Notes: a model not told the origin generated them from the letters alone. Positions 31,003 through 43,088 are shown, numbered from the stretch's first letter. The stretch: DNA of 64,000 nucleotides from Schizochytrium sp. CCTCC M209059 (GCA_000818945.1 KN805382.1:621497-685496), one strand, 5' to 3'. Translations and numbers: made by a program.

Positions 31003-34000
31003 GTAGAGCGACAACATCCGATGAGGAAATTGTACCGAATGAGACATGATTCCAAAGCATTTTTCCTCTTTTCGGAATAGAGGAGCATGATACACCACAA
31101 CAAGGAAGTGGACCTTTCCAAAAACCTGATGTGAGGCGGGAAGCTGCTGTTTATAGATCATAAATATCGAACGGGCACGACGCAGGAGCAACGCATGGAC
31201 CCGCGCCGTCGGAACGCGCGGGGCTGACGACCAGTACAAGGTCGCGCCATTAGTCCGCGCCGAGCTTGATCTGCGCCCGAAACAATGCTAGTAAAACTAT
31301 AGACATACTTAGAAACGCTGGACCAGAGTCGCGACCTGGGACCACTGGGACCACTGAGCCGAGCAAACCAGGCAGCGACCAAAAGTCGATGCCGTAAGCG
31401 GACACATCCGAAATACACAAACTATAAAAGCAACCTTCGAGGAGCAGCGTGAGAAGCTTACAGCCTACTTTCCCGTTTCGCGTGGGAAACCCTGTCAAAT
31501 GGTCGACAAGATCTGCAATTCAAGGTTGATGTACCATGATCAGAACGAGCACTATCCTAACTATTGTCAAGTCTCTTGATTTTCCTTTGTTCGACCCAGG
31601 ATAAATGCCGTTCTTCCCATTATTCCCTTTTTTCTGTTTCAATGAAAAGATGCTGCTAATCACCCGAAAGATACAATAAGATTGGTTTTCTTCGGAAGAC
31701 TCTCGGAGTTGAATTGTGTTTGCATCATTTGAATGTGACCTCAGGCGTCTTGCGTGAAATGCCTAGAGGCTGGCGAGCGAACAGTAATGCACAAAGCTTC
31801 CTTACTATATCACGCAAAGCTATCGCGTCTGCGTTGCCTTGCTTTGGGTCGTATCGAAGCGCTGACATTCGCGCTCAATGCCTAAGCCATGTTGTGTAAG
31901 ATCTTGACCCATGTGTTCTTTCACAAGATCAGCTGCCCGAATCTTTCCTTTGAGGACCGGAAAAATTCACAAGGCTTCTCATATGCCAAAAGAACCAACC
32001 GTCGCCAAGATGGCCCACTGGGTGAAAGAAAACTCTTGGCCAATCGTGCAGACAACCAAGACGACCGAACGCTCGTGGCTCAGAGGTACGGCATGTTTCA
32101 ACGTGAACAAACCCGGCCCTTAAATTCTGTACACCGTCGTTGTAGTCCACATCCGCGCAAGAACCTATTTACCACCCAGCAATCCTTTTTTGCGGTTGCG
32201 CGAGTTCTGCCTCGCCTTGCACGGACGGTCGGAAAATGAGGCCAAGCGCACTTAGTTCGCCTTCACAAACCAAGACGAGAAGATACAACTTATGAAAACC
32301 TGACTTAACGACAAGCACGCAATGGGAAGGATCCTACTTGAAGCTTTCGCGCTATCTCGACTGGAAATTGCCAACGTCTCAAACACCTACTTTTCTGCTG
32401 GACTGTATCGCATTTCAAAAAGGCTTCAGAAATCAACGTCATACGGTCATGATTAGCAAAAGCCTCGGAGGTTTACAAATCTCGAACATCTCACAGTTCC
32501 TATCTTTTACAAAGTCTCGGGCCCGTCAAGGCGTGCGAAAGTGAGTCCTGCATTATTTGAGGGATGATAATTGTAATCTACTAGTGAGATAATTCGCGGT
32601 CTAGTGCCCGAAAGATCAACGGTTAACTTCCGCAATATGATGAAATTTCAGTCTGACCGAGTGAAATGTTCCAGGTGCAAAGCTTGACTTGTTCAAGGTG
32701 GTGAAATTCACGTAGCACGACACAACTTGCGCGAACCTGGATGGAACCCTTGCTGATGCGCAATTGTGCGCCTCCCCAAAAGTACCTGACGTGGGCCAAC
32801 GGCATATGCGAGTCACGTTTCTTTGTTGTCGTGTGGCGACGTGCAGAAGTAGCTGGAGCGAGACTCAGCTTTTCTAAGATAATAGCAATGACTGCACCTT
32901 GCTCTTAATTTATTGCCCATGCCGCATATTCAAGGATTGATCCAGCAAAAAGTGCAAGTGTTGATTGAAGGAAATGCAAAAGATTGCGCACTGTCGCTGT
33001 TTCTTGCACATGTAAAAAGTGAGTCTGGAGCGTGCTCACTAGGGCACACCTGCCTTCCCATCGCGAGCAAACCTTTTGCTTCCAGGCCAGCACAGGGGCG
33101 CAAGGTGCGGGGCAGGCCCTGGGGCTGCCAGCCAGATCGATCTGCTGGACCGCAAGAAGCAGTCACCCCGGCCAGTAGCCACTTGTCCACCTACTCCAGC
33201 CAGTTGCCCAAGCAGCTTTAGAACTACCGGGGTCACGAGGAGGCCGTTGTGCCTTTGCCCTCGCGCGGGCAGGTCTTTCTTTCCATCGACCATGGCGACT
33301 CGCATGCACGCAAATTGCGGTTGGCGGGGCGGGTCTTTCAATGGTCTTACAGCCGAGGGTCTTTCCAGCAGCTAGCCAGCCAGCCAGTAAGAATCTTAGC
33401 TGCAGCACGGTGCGAGCCAGGTCGGCGCGGAGGCCTCGGAGAGCCTTTCACCAAAATCGACAGGCGTGAGCAGCGAACTCGCTAACAAGCTCGAGGCAAG
33501 ACCAGCGCACGCACCCAGGCAGGTCACCGAAAGGCCCACCCAGGAATTTGAAGCCCATGGTCGAAGCGCAAGCCGACGCCGACGGCTCCGACTGGCGGGC
33601 GAACGCGTCTCCTTCCGCGAGGACATGTGCCGCCTTCCGTCGACTGGCCTGCGCGAGCGAGCGAGCGAGTGAGGGAAAGAAAGCAAACTGAAGTTCAGGC
33701 GAGGCCCGCCAGCGGGTGAGCGGGCGGGCACACACATGCGAGTCAGGAAGAAAGAAGCCGCCTCTGTTGCTTGCCCTACCACCGTGATTGTTCATCAACG
33801 GTTCCATTTCGAGGCTTCAAGGCAAGGTGTTGCTCACCAACTCGTGAGTTCGCTGGACTTGAGAAGGCCGACGCCGGCTAGTCTGGGCATGACTTTCTGT
33901 AAACCATTCGTTCGCACCTCTCGGCTTCAAACGGAGACGAAAGAGCAAGGAAGGCATAACCTTCCTGGGTTCGAGTGGCAATGGGTTTGGGCTGTGTGGC

Positions 34001-36570
34001 CCGCTTCTTTCGCACTGGCGTCACACGCTCTGTCCCATGCAAGCAATGAAGCTGCAACGGCAGCAAGACTTCGTTTTCACGTTGAAGTCCAGGGAGGGTC
34101 CACTTCTGCGGAGGGGACGAAGAAACTGCATCCTTCAAACTGCTCACGCAGATGCAGGCTCCGCGGCTGATGCCCTCGACACCCCCTGGGGCACCTGCAG
34201 GCTCCACGGCTCGACTGCAAAGCCAGCCGTCAACAAGCAATGCCAACGTACGCATGCAGCATTTGTTTTGGCAAGGAATGGGTATGCCGTGTCACATCAA
34301 TCTTCCGAGAAAGTCGGCAACGTAGTCCAGAAGGGAGACCAACTAACTGCCTGTCAAGAAGCTGCTACTGACTGTATAGGCCTAGCTTGAGCTGGATGAG
34401 ACGTTTGTTTTCTTAATAATCTTACGCTTTCTACAATTGACCGCAGACTGAGGACAGCAATCGATCCGTATTACCTGCGCTCTTTTGCTGGACGGGACTC
34501 ATTTCTTGTCCCCCTCTCCATTGATTGCGCTCTCCAGCATTCGATCCCGCTCTTCGTCGCTCGCTCGCTCGCTCTCTCCTTCTTGGTTGACCGAGAGTTT
34601 CAGAGAAATGACGTGCTCCAGCACCACGAGCATGGGAGTGAGTCGCCACCTCCTTACCTCCCGACCTATCGCAACGACTTCGATGTCGCAGCCGAAACGC
34701 GACGTATCGCTGGCGCAGCCTCCGTCCCGTAGCATTAAAAAATGCTGCGTTCTTCTGCGATTCGATCATCCTCCCTCCCTTGTTGTTCTCCCTCCCCGCG
34801 TCGTTGGTGAATTCACTCGGCACGAACCGAGTAAGCAAACAAGTGCGATGGGACTGCGCCTCGGCATGCCACGCTGGCGCCGAAACGGCGTGCTCTCCGC
34901 GAGGAGTCGACACGCTCACTCCGCGTATCAGGGTCGGCGGAACGTTGAGACCAGGCCTCGGGGAGGGGACTCCAGCACCGCGCAAACTTCGCGCGGGGCG
35001 ACAAGTAGGGCCCGCTGTGGCAGCGCGTGAGACCGCATTGTCTTCGCCGCGGAAGCAATCGCAGATGCAGCTGCAGCTTCACTGGCATGCATCAATGCTG
35101 CGCCGCGCTGCCGCGAGACCGGCGACCGGTCCGTACGCAACTTTTTCCACTGCCGCGACGGCACGACTGCGAGCCGCGGCTGCGTTCTTGGAGCTCTGTC
35201 TTGGACCTCCTTCTGTCTTGAAGTTCTGTTGGCATCCCTGCATTGGTAACGCGGGCGAGTCAGGCCCTCCGCGGGTGCAGCAGACCCGGCGAGAAAAGCC
35301 CCTGCCCTCGCGCAGCCGGCCGGGGCTGCCAGCCAGCCGCGCAGCCCCCACAACGGGCACGGCAACGCAGCGATTGACGGCCTGCGCAAGAACGCGGGGG
35401 CGAGCGCGAGGCCGGAGGCAAGGGCGCGGCGCGGCTTGAGGTACCTTGGAGGAGCCCACACGTCGCGGCTGGCAGGGACAAACTGCCCAGGCTTGCTTGC
35501 TGTCCGTTCTCTAAGCCGTGCAGTGCTGCAGTAGGACAACGGAAAGGCAGTCGCCAAGGTCGAGAGGTGGATCGTACGGAGCAGAAGGCCTGCAGCTGGT
35601 TGTTCCTGCGTCGACCTGCTCGGTCGACCACAGAAAGGGAGAGAAGGGGTGCAGCAAGGAAGAAAGCGCTTGTTTGGTCGCTCGCGCGCCTGGAAGACCG
35701 ACCAAGGCGACTGCCTCGGCCAACCATCGCCAGCCAGCCATGCAGGTGTGCGTCCTTTGTTGTTTTCTTGCTCCTTTTTGTGCTGTCGGCCAGACAACGC
35801 AAACTCGTGGCCGTCCACCAGGGCCAACGGGCATGCCAGCCACAAGAATCGTCGAGCCAGCTGTAAAATTGCCGGAGGGCGTGAGTGAGAGGAGCGCCCG
35901 GCTCAGCGCAGCCGGGGCGGTGCGTCTGTGGGCCCTGGCCGTCCAGGCACGCCCGGTCGGCGATTGCACGAGTCGCCGCCGGCGGTTTGACCCAGGGCGA
36001 GGCCCGCCCCAGCCCCGCACCTACGGAGCGCGAGGCTCCGCGCGGCTGGCTGCTTCTTTCTGGAAGAGCGTAGACGAGGGCGGCGGCTCGGCGGAAGGCG
36101 GACGGGCGGCGAGAGGGAATGCATCGACAGCGAGCGGCGGCGCGAGGCAAGAGGCGCGAGGCAAGAGGCAAGAGCCGCGGCTTCGGGTTTGCCTTTCTTT
36201 GCCATCGTGTGTTTCAACTTGCACGTTCGTTGCGCTTCTGCGGGGAGGGAGGTGGCGCAGAGTGCACCACAGCTGGGTGGCATTAGAGCCTGCCGCCGCG
36301 CAGAGCAGGGAAGGGAAGCAGGCGCGGCACGACTGGCACCGCCACGGCTGATGGACGCCTGGATAAACGGATGGATAAAAGCCGTGGCGATCGCGCGGGT
36401 CCAGCCATCGCTGGCTGACGGCCGCGGTCTGTACGAGCGGGAGCTCGCGAGATGCCGCAAATCGCCGACAGACCCCGAATGTGCCGCCGCGCTAACACGC
36501 ATAAAAAGGTGCGCGGCTGAAAGACACTGAAAGACCCTGCCGGCCCAGAGCCCACGTCGGTTGGCCCCTC

Positions 36571-36636
36571 CTCCCTTCCTCCCTTCCTTCCTTCCTTCCT
36601 TCCTTCCTTCCTCCCTTCCTTCCTTCCTTCCTGTTG
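36571..36636. repeat. (CTTC)n microsatellite
   Basis: CCTT/CTTC units interrupted by a few CTCC units, about 290-350 bases before the kinase start. Confidence 0.9.
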
Positions 36637-36796
36637 CTTGCTTGCTCCCTTCACCTTCTCTCATTCTTTCTTTCTCCAACTTCCCCCCAGAAAGTCGCGC
36701 CAGGGCTGGGACCCAACCAGACCGCCTTTTCGAGGAGGCAACTTGACCTCGCAGACGCGCGCCGGGCGGCTGAGCTTGCTAGCTTAGCTTGCCTTT

Positions 36797-36836
<40 letters not shown>

Positions 36837-36837
36837 T
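36797..36837. repeat. (CTGC)n microsatellite in the kinase leader
   Basis: About ten CTGC units ending about 87 bases before the kinase ATG. It is open in the kinase frame and would translate as a Cys/Leu/Pro/Ala string, which argues against the upstream start. Confidence 0.9.
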
Positions 36838-36923
36838 TGCTGGCGCTCGCGCGCACGCGCAGAGAGGGGGAGGGGAGGGGACGCGGGACGCGAGACGCGA
36901 GGACGCGCGGCGGTGCGAGAGAG

Positions 36924-37844
36924 ATGCGGCATCTGCAGTCCGGCGCGACGGCACACGTTTACGCTTGCACAGACTGGGAGGGCGACAAGGACGTGGGCTT
37001 CGTCGAGGGAGACTTTGCCGTCAAGGTGCATCGCGCCGACTGCGACTATGCCAAAATGGAGGCGAGGCGAGAGCTTGCCGCCCTGGAGCGTCTCAAACAA
37101 TCAAAGGACGAGATGCCCTTTGTCGTCAAACTGCACTTTGTGGACAACCTCTGCGCTGCGGTCCCCATTTTCGGCTTCGAGCTCTGCTCCGGGGGCGACC
37201 TCTTCGACCTCTTCCGCTACGGCGCCTTGTCAGAAAAAGACACCGCCCACTACGCCGTCGAGCTTGCATCAGCGATATCGCACTTGCATGCAGCAAATAT
37301 CATGCACACAGATATCAAGCCGGAAAATATCGGGCTTTCCACGAACGGCCACCTGCGACTCTTTGATCTGGGCTCCGCGCGAATCCTCGAAGACGACGAG
37401 CCCATCGAGCTCTCCTCTGGCACTCTGCACTATGCGAGCCCTGAGGTTCTCTTGCGCAGGCCTTGTGGGTACGCCGCCGACTGGTGGAGTTTTGGCGTCA
37501 TCATGTTTGAAATGATGTTCGGTGTGCAAGCTTTTTACGCGCCATCACAAGACGAAGTGGTCGACCGTATTGTCCACGTCGACCTCGACTGGCCCCTGAC
37601 GCCGCATCGAAGTGCCGAGGCCGTCCAATTCGTCACAGATATTCTCAAACTCCGCCCCGAAGAGCGCTTACAGTCGCTGCGTGCCTGCTGCGATCATCCA
37701 TTTTTGAGCCACGTTGACCTTGACCTCGTCATGTCGGAAACCTGGGTTCCCATCAAGTACACTTACGTATGTTTTGAGCAAGACAAGACTCCGCTAGATG
37801 AAGTCACAGACGGCTCCTCGAAAAAGCCCAAGAGCTTCTTCTAG
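36924..37844 (+). CDS. Protein kinase with variant catalytic motifs
   Basis: 306 residues, almost entirely kinase domain. The nucleotide loop is weak (LQSGATAHVYACTD), the ATP-binding Lys is in FAVKVH (about K34), the catalytic loop reads HTDIKPEN instead of HRD (D130), the metal-binding motif is LFDLGSAR, i.e. DLG instead of DFG (D148), and the activation segment ends GTLHYASPEVL. Lys, both Asp and Asn are kept, so activity is likely. The overall look is AGC/CAMK-like; the substrate is unknown. I start at the ATG in GAGAGATGCGG because the longer frame upstream would translate a CTGC microsatellite. The protein then begins only a few residues before the nucleotide loop, so an extra 5' exon is possible. 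Confidence 0.8.
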   Translation: MRHLQSGATAHVYACTDWEGDKDVGFVEGDFAVKVHRADCDYAKMEARRELAALERLKQSKDEMPFVVKLHFVDNLCAAVPIFGFELCSGGDLFDLFRYGALSEKDTAHYAVELASAISHLHAANIMHTDIKPENIGLSTNGHLRLFDLGSARILEDDEPIELSSGTLHYASPEVLLRRPCGYAADWWSFGVIMFEMMFGVQAFYAPSQDEVVDRIVHVDLDWPLTPHRSAEAVQFVTDILKLRPEERLQSLRACCDHPFLSHVDLDLVMSETWVPIKYTYVCFEQDKTPLDEVTDGSSKKPKSFF

Positions 37845-38389
37845 CCAGCCCTTGATCCCCTCTAGTGGGGCCTTGGAGTCCCCGCATGCCTTTTCCCTAT
37901 CCCCGATTTTCGTATGTCCAAATAGTCTGTGCAACTCTGTGCTAAAATATCGCGCTTTAAAAATCTGACTCGAGGCGGCAGCAGCTGCTCGAGTTTCGCG
38001 CTGCGTCCTTACGACGATAAAAAGTATATATATATATATATATATATAATATGCTGCTCCCTTTTCGAGAATGGAAGACCTCGGTGGAAAAATGACGGTA
38101 GGTTCAGAAGATGAATGAATTCGCACGACAAGGGGACGACAGCGAGCAATACATCTCTGGAGAGGATTATTTTCAGGGTAAGAAGGAAATGTAGCAAGTG
38201 TGATTACAAAATGTGATCTAATAATGTGCAGCAACTCAGCTCGTGTAAAAAGGAGGCCAGGAATTGGACGTTTGGTCAGAAGACAACGATGGTCCCTGGC
38301 ACACAGGGTCAATGCATTTCTAAAAAAGGAATCAACGCTATGGCCTTTTCTCGTCGTGCGCCACGGACAAAAAGCATCTCTGACTCCGT
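37845..38389. other. Convergent 3' spacer with TA microsatellite
   Basis: Lies between the ends of the kinase (plus) and crtIBY (minus) genes. Contains a perfect TA run at about 38026-38048. No gene is seen. Confidence 0.8.
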
Positions 38390-41300
38390 TCAAGCATTCT
38401 TGTACAGCGGGAGCGTGTCGTCGCGACCTCGCGTATGCCAGCCGCCGAGCGAAACCACAAGAACAGCCCCCGCCAAAAGTGGCGCCAGAGCAGTAGGCGC
38501 ACAAGAAATTGCCACGACTGCAGCAACAAAGAGAATACGCCCACGAGCAGGCAAATGCACGCCGGCCATGAGTGTGCACGCCCAAAACCCAAAGCGCATG
38601 ATTGTGACCACAAGTGCAGGAACCATCGTAAACAGCGCCGGATGAGAAATGCTCAACACAAGCACGGCTCCACAGGTAATGAGTTGCGTCCGGCCCGGAC
38701 GAGGCGGTCTCGCCCAAGTGCCCATACCAACTGCCAAGCCGATGGGCTTGCCCCAGAGAACCATGGCCAGCGTGAGTCCCCACGTACACATGATCGAGGT
38801 CACCAAGAAGAAGAGGGCTTCCTCGAGGGGAAGTGCATGTTTGCCCATGGGCAACACAAGATTTGCAGGATTGATGCGCCAGATGCCGTGACGAATCGCC
38901 CATTCGTCGGCCACGCAAAGGTACGCTGTGGCCGACACGATCGTCGTCAGGACCGGCTTTGCATGCGTAGTGAGCACATGTGCACCGAGACTCCATTGCA
39001 GAATGAGGACGGGCATAGACCAGCTGAGAATGAGACCAATGTATAAGCTTTGCTCCGAGGCCAAACACGAAAGGCCGGCAACCCAGACGAGTCCAAGACT
39101 CGCGAGAACGAGCATGCCCCCCTTTCCACGTGGGCCTACCTCGGCCTGCAACGTCGTGGGCTGAAAAACCTGTAGCCAGACCGCCGCGACCAACATGGTT
39201 TCGAGCGTGAAGAACATGTACTCTTCAATGGGCACATACCCAATGACAAAGAGAATGCGCTCCGGCGGGTATCCCCAGACGCGGCGATACACGAGAAAAT
39301 TGTCCCATGGTGTGGTGTAAAGTGTTGCAACGACGCAAAGTGCCACAGTCCAGAAACCAGCGCGGCGCAAGAAGGGGACCTGCTTGTCGGCAACAGCGCG
39401 TTGGTGCGCCAAACGGGCGAGCATGAGGAGCGGCGGTAGTATGAAGAGCCCGTGAAAGCGCAGGTACGAGCATCCCGGCCACTCGAGCCAGCTCGCCCAT
39501 ACGGCGCCAATCCAAACGAAAGCAATATGCGGGCGCGAAAGACCATAGAGTGTAGCACAAATGAGCTCGGTGAGCGCAATGCGGGCGAGCTTGAGTCGCG
39601 GTACGGTATCGACGAGAATCGTTAACTTTTCTCCAAGGGGAACTCGACGTCGAGCGGTGAAAATGTCGTAATTCGCTGCGCGGATCTTGTCGTGGATGCG
39701 GTGATACGCAAGACGCGCCACACGAATGACGTCGCGCACCTGCTCAGGCAACATGTCGATGCCAAGGTCAGCACTAGCATAGAGATTGTCGGTGAAAGCG
39801 AACATTTCCTCCATGAGCTCGCGAAAGCCAGGCTGTTCATGAGACGTGAGCTTGCCGTTTAGACCATGGCGCTTGCAGGCGTCGACAGGAATGTACTGGC
39901 GACCCAAGCGATTATCCTCGCCAATATCCCGAAGCATGTTGGTGATTTGGAAAGCGAGTCCAAGATTGCGCGCGTGCGGTACGGCTTGCTTGAAAGCCAA
40001 AGAGTCTCTGTCGGGCATGAGAATAGGTAGCATGAACTCGCCAATGACAGCCGCGCTGCCTTCCATGTACTCCATCGTATCATCCATGGTGAGGCAGACG
40101 ACCTTTCGTTTGGCGTCCATCCGCATGGAGCGGAAGAAACGCTCAAAGAGTTCCCGCGGGTATGCACGACGGTGCGCCGACTCGATGATGGCAGGGAGCG
40201 TCGGATGGCGCGCGTAGTCGCCTCGGCCGGATTCCCAGCATCGCCAAAAGTCCGCCATGAAGGCGTCGAGGTTCCGCTGCCGCTCGCCGGCGTCGCCAAC
40301 ATTGTCGACGTAGTCGTCGGCAACGCGAAAAAGCCCGTACATGGCCGCCGTGTCGAGAAAGGCCATGGGCTTCATGAGCGTGGCGGCGGCAAAGTAAGTC
40401 CGCCCGTGCACATACAAGAGTCTGATGCACTCCACATACGACACGAAGCGAGTTGAGAATACCGAGAGAGCCAGAATACCGAGTAACAAGGCTCCAAGGA
40501 AAGCTCCGAGGAGCGTGAACCCCAGTGCATGGTGATTTGCTGTCACTTGGATTTTGTCATGCAACAGGTTGGCCGAAACAGTGCCCGAGACGATGGACGG
40601 CGGCACGCCTGGGCCGGGATTCGTCAAATGGCCAGCAAAGACGAGATTATTGAGTAAAGAGTCCATGGAGGGTTTGAGCACGAGCGACTGCGAAAGCGTG
40701 TTGGCGTGGCCAAAAGCATTGCCACGAAAGGAGTGAAAGTCGCGCTCAAAATCCGTTGTCCCGTAGGACTTTTGGTAGACGAGCCACTCGCGGAGGGGCT
40801 GCTTCAAGTTCTCTTCCATGCGTGTGAGCACGGTGTGTAGGATTTGCTCCCGACGCGCAGCGTTGTCTGTGCCGTTGAGCTGGTAGGAGATGGGAACGAG
40901 CACAAAGAGCGCCTCGCCCTGACCAGAAACTACGCTTGGGTCCGTTTTCGAGGTGGCTGACACGTAAAAGACGGGTTCCTCGGCCCAAGTGTGCGTGTCA
41001 AAGGCCGCGTGAAGATGAGCGTCGAGGTCTCGGTCAAAGAAGAACGTATGATGGGTGAGCCCTTGGATGCGGTGATCGAAGCCGAGGTAGAAGAGGACGC
41101 AGGACGGCGACATGACTTGGGCATCCCAAAAACCCTGCTCGTAGCGACGAAGTTCCGGGGGCAGAAGGGTCTGCTCAACGTGGTGGTAATCGGCGGCAGC
41201 CACGACCCCATCGACAGCCTCACAGCGATCGTTGCGAGTGCAAACAGCTTGAACACCACGGCCGCTCTCGTCAAAGCGAAACGAGGTGACCTCGGCATCG

Positions 41301-42196
41301 AGCTGAATGTCGACGCCGAGGTCTCTGGCAAGCTCGGCGATGGCAACGACGGGCCGCGCGAGGCCTCCAGTTGGATAAAAGGTGCCGAGCGCGTGACCGC
41401 CATAGGTCATCATGGAATACAACGCAGGGGCGCCATTAGGCGAGGCCCCGAGAAAGATGACGGGCCACTTGAGAATCATGAGCAGGGTATCGCTTGAAAT
41501 GTACTTTTGCAGGTGAGCGACAAAGCTGTTGAACATGTCATACTGCAAGGCAGCGCGCGCGAGATTGAGATCGATCATTTCCCACCACGAGACCATGGGA
41601 TGCCAAATCCACTTGAAGACGCCCTCCTCGTACTTTGCCTTGGCCTCGTCCATGAGACGGTCGACGAGTCGGGCATCGCCGTTCAATTGGCGTGCCCAAG
41701 ACATGAAGGCCTCGCTCGAAGCGCCGGGCACATCGACGGTACCCTCGCCGTTGTGGTCATTGCGAATGATGCGATATGCCGGGTCGAGGCGCTCGAGCTG
41801 GTAGAACTCCTGGACGGTTCGCCCATACCGCGCAAAGAAGCGGTCAAAGACCTCGGGCATCCAGTACCAGCTGGGCCCGGCGTCGAACTTGAAGGTCTGC
41901 CCATTGTCGGCCTCGACCTCGAACTGGTGGGCACGGCCTCCCACGTAGGCGTTCTTCTCGAGAACCACGACCTCGTGTCCCAGTCTGCTCAGTTCGCAGG
42001 CTGCGGACAGGCCTGCGTACCCGGCCCCGAGCACGGCGATGCGCTTCTTCGCGCGGCCGCCGTCGCTCTCTTGCCCCGGGCCTCTTGCGCCCTGCGCGTC
42101 CACGACGTCCGCAGCGGCTTGCCAGCAGCAGGCGGAGGCGACGACGACGAGGACGACGACGACGGCGGCGCCGAGGCGCGACGCCCTGCGCGCCAT
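38390..42196 (-). CDS. crtIBY: Trifunctional carotene synthase CrtIBY (phytoene desaturase - phytoene synthase - lycopene cyclase)
   Basis: 1268 residues making beta-carotene from geranylgeranyl diphosphate with one polypeptide. A hydrophobic N-terminal segment (about 8-30) suggests membrane anchoring or targeting. The CrtI part (about 50-600) opens with a Rossmann motif GAGYAG (57-62) followed by VVVLEKN and contains NPGPGVPP near 530. The CrtB part (about 600-880) has both Asp-rich prenyl diphosphate motifs, RVADDYVDNVGD near 624 and MLRDIGEDNRLGRQYIP near 750. The CrtY part (about 890-1268) is the membrane-embedded CarR type with TPWDN, VPIEEYMFF and LPLEEALFF. The order I-B-Y in one frame without introns is typical of thraustochytrids. 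The frame extends upstream only from a GTG; the first ATG (42194-42196, MARRASRLG) gives 1268 residues, which to my knowledge matches the family. Confidence 0.96.
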   Translation of the reverse strand: MARRASRLGAAVVVVLVVVASACCWQAAADVVDAQGARGPGQESDGGRAKKRIAVLGAGYAGLSAACELSRLGHEVVVLEKNAYVGGRAHQFEVEADNGQTFKFDAGPSWYWMPEVFDRFFARYGRTVQEFYQLERLDPAYRIIRNDHNGEGTVDVPGASSEAFMSWARQLNGDARLVDRLMDEAKAKYEEGVFKWIWHPMVSWWEMIDLNLARAALQYDMFNSFVAHLQKYISSDTLLMILKWPVIFLGASPNGAPALYSMMTYGGHALGTFYPTGGLARPVVAIAELARDLGVDIQLDAEVTSFRFDESGRGVQAVCTRNDRCEAVDGVVAAADYHHVEQTLLPPELRRYEQGFWDAQVMSPSCVLFYLGFDHRIQGLTHHTFFFDRDLDAHLHAAFDTHTWAEEPVFYVSATSKTDPSVVSGQGEALFVLVPISYQLNGTDNAARREQILHTVLTRMEENLKQPLREWLVYQKSYGTTDFERDFHSFRGNAFGHANTLSQSLVLKPSMDSLLNNLVFAGHLTNPGPGVPPSIVSGTVSANLLHDKIQVTANHHALGFTLLGAFLGALLLGILALSVFSTRFVSYVECIRLLYVHGRTYFAAATLMKPMAFLDTAAMYGLFRVADDYVDNVGDAGERQRNLDAFMADFWRCWESGRGDYARHPTLPAIIESAHRRAYPRELFERFFRSMRMDAKRKVVCLTMDDTMEYMEGSAAVIGEFMLPILMPDRDSLAFKQAVPHARNLGLAFQITNMLRDIGEDNRLGRQYIPVDACKRHGLNGKLTSHEQPGFRELMEEMFAFTDNLYASADLGIDMLPEQVRDVIRVARLAYHRIHDKIRAANYDIFTARRRVPLGEKLTILVDTVPRLKLARIALTELICATLYGLSRPHIAFVWIGAVWASWLEWPGCSYLRFHGLFILPPLLMLARLAHQRAVADKQVPFLRRAGFWTVALCVVATLYTTPWDNFLVYRRVWGYPPERILFVIGYVPIEEYMFFTLETMLVAAVWLQVFQPTTLQAEVGPRGKGGMLVLASLGLVWVAGLSCLASEQSLYIGLILSWSMPVLILQWSLGAHVLTTHAKPVLTTIVSATAYLCVADEWAIRHGIWRINPANLVLPMGKHALPLEEALFFLVTSIMCTWGLTLAMVLWGKPIGLAVGMGTWARPPRPGRTQLITCGAVLVLSISHPALFTMVPALVVTIMRFGFWACTLMAGVHLPARGRILFVAAVVAISCAPTALAPLLAGAVLVVSLGGWHTRGRDDTLPLYKNA

Positions 42197-43088
42197 CTCG
42201 GTCTCCGAGCGAGCGAGGCGCGGCAGAAGGCGGGCGCGATGGCGGTCTGCAGGCGGCGCCCTGGCCCGCAATGCGCGCCTCTGGTGCGTGCGAGCGGGCG
42301 GGCGGGCGATGGATGATGCAGGATTGAGTGAAGGAATGAAGGAATGAAGGAATGAAGGCAGCGCGCGGAGGGCGGGATCCGGTGAGGCGGTCACCCGTCA
42401 CGCGCATGGCGAGGGTCGAGATCGACAACGTCTCCTTCGACTCGCGCGACCTCGCGCTGGCGACTTGGACGCGGCTGGCGGCGCGAGGAAGCCGCGGCCC
42501 CGGGGGCGGCAGGCCGGGCCCAGAGACGTCGCGCTCGGCCGCGTCCGTCCCGAATGTAGTGTACGCGAGGTGTCCGGTAGTCACGGTTACGGACCACTTT
42601 GCAGAGAATGAACACCCGCGAACACGGAGGGTTCGTCGCTCGAACAGAGGCCTAGTCAAATAGATGAAGTAGTGACCGAAGAAGCATGGCTCGGAGTGAG
42701 ACCAAAGAACATGCATGTATGCGATGGAGAATGGAAGAGAGGAATTGGAGCAGGCCAGAAATACTCGGAGACGATGAGCTTCACAGGCTAGGTGGAGGTC
42801 ATCGTCGAACAAAGAAGTTGAAGGGGCGACACGCACAACAAGATCCCAAAGAAGGGGGGAGGGAAGGGGATAGGGGGGAGAAACAAGATCAGCTTTGTTG
42901 ACAGATTCGAAAAGTAGATTGTTAACGCGAGCTTCAGAAAAGGAAAAATTCAGATAGAACTGGGTGAGGGAGAAACAAGATCAGCTTTGTTGCGAGATTT
43001 GAAAAGTAGATTGTCGATGCGAGATTTAGAAAGTGAAAAATTCAGATAGAACTGGACTCTTTTTTCATTGGCTAGATTGCACGTTCGA
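42197..43088. other. Upstream region of crtIBY / 3' side of DOMON gene
   Basis: Holds the promoter and leader of crtIBY (GC-rich near the start) and, further right, an AG-rich part with a 92-bp tandem duplication. No gene is supported. Confidence 0.7.
42879..43060. repeat. 92-bp tandem duplication
   Basis: AGAAACAAGATCAGCTTTGT ... AAAAATTCAGATAGAACTGG occurs starting at 42879 and again at 42971 with about ten differences. Confidence 0.9.

Larger units (their letters stand above)
30501..36923. other. Long spacer without a supported gene
   Basis: About 6.4 kb. The part to about 32,900 is close to balanced in base composition and has only short frames. 33,000-36,550 is GC-rich with long overlapping frames on both strands that show no domain or coherent composition (Arg/Ala/Pro/Ser strings). 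The 102-bp duplication at 30799 and the microsatellites before the kinase gene are listed separately. Small or heavily spliced genes could be missed here. Confidence 0.5.

Noticed and set aside
30629..31239. Repeat protein built from 34-residue units on the minus strand.
   Set aside because: Two different frames are equally open across the 102-bp duplication, neither shows a known motif, and only two units exist.
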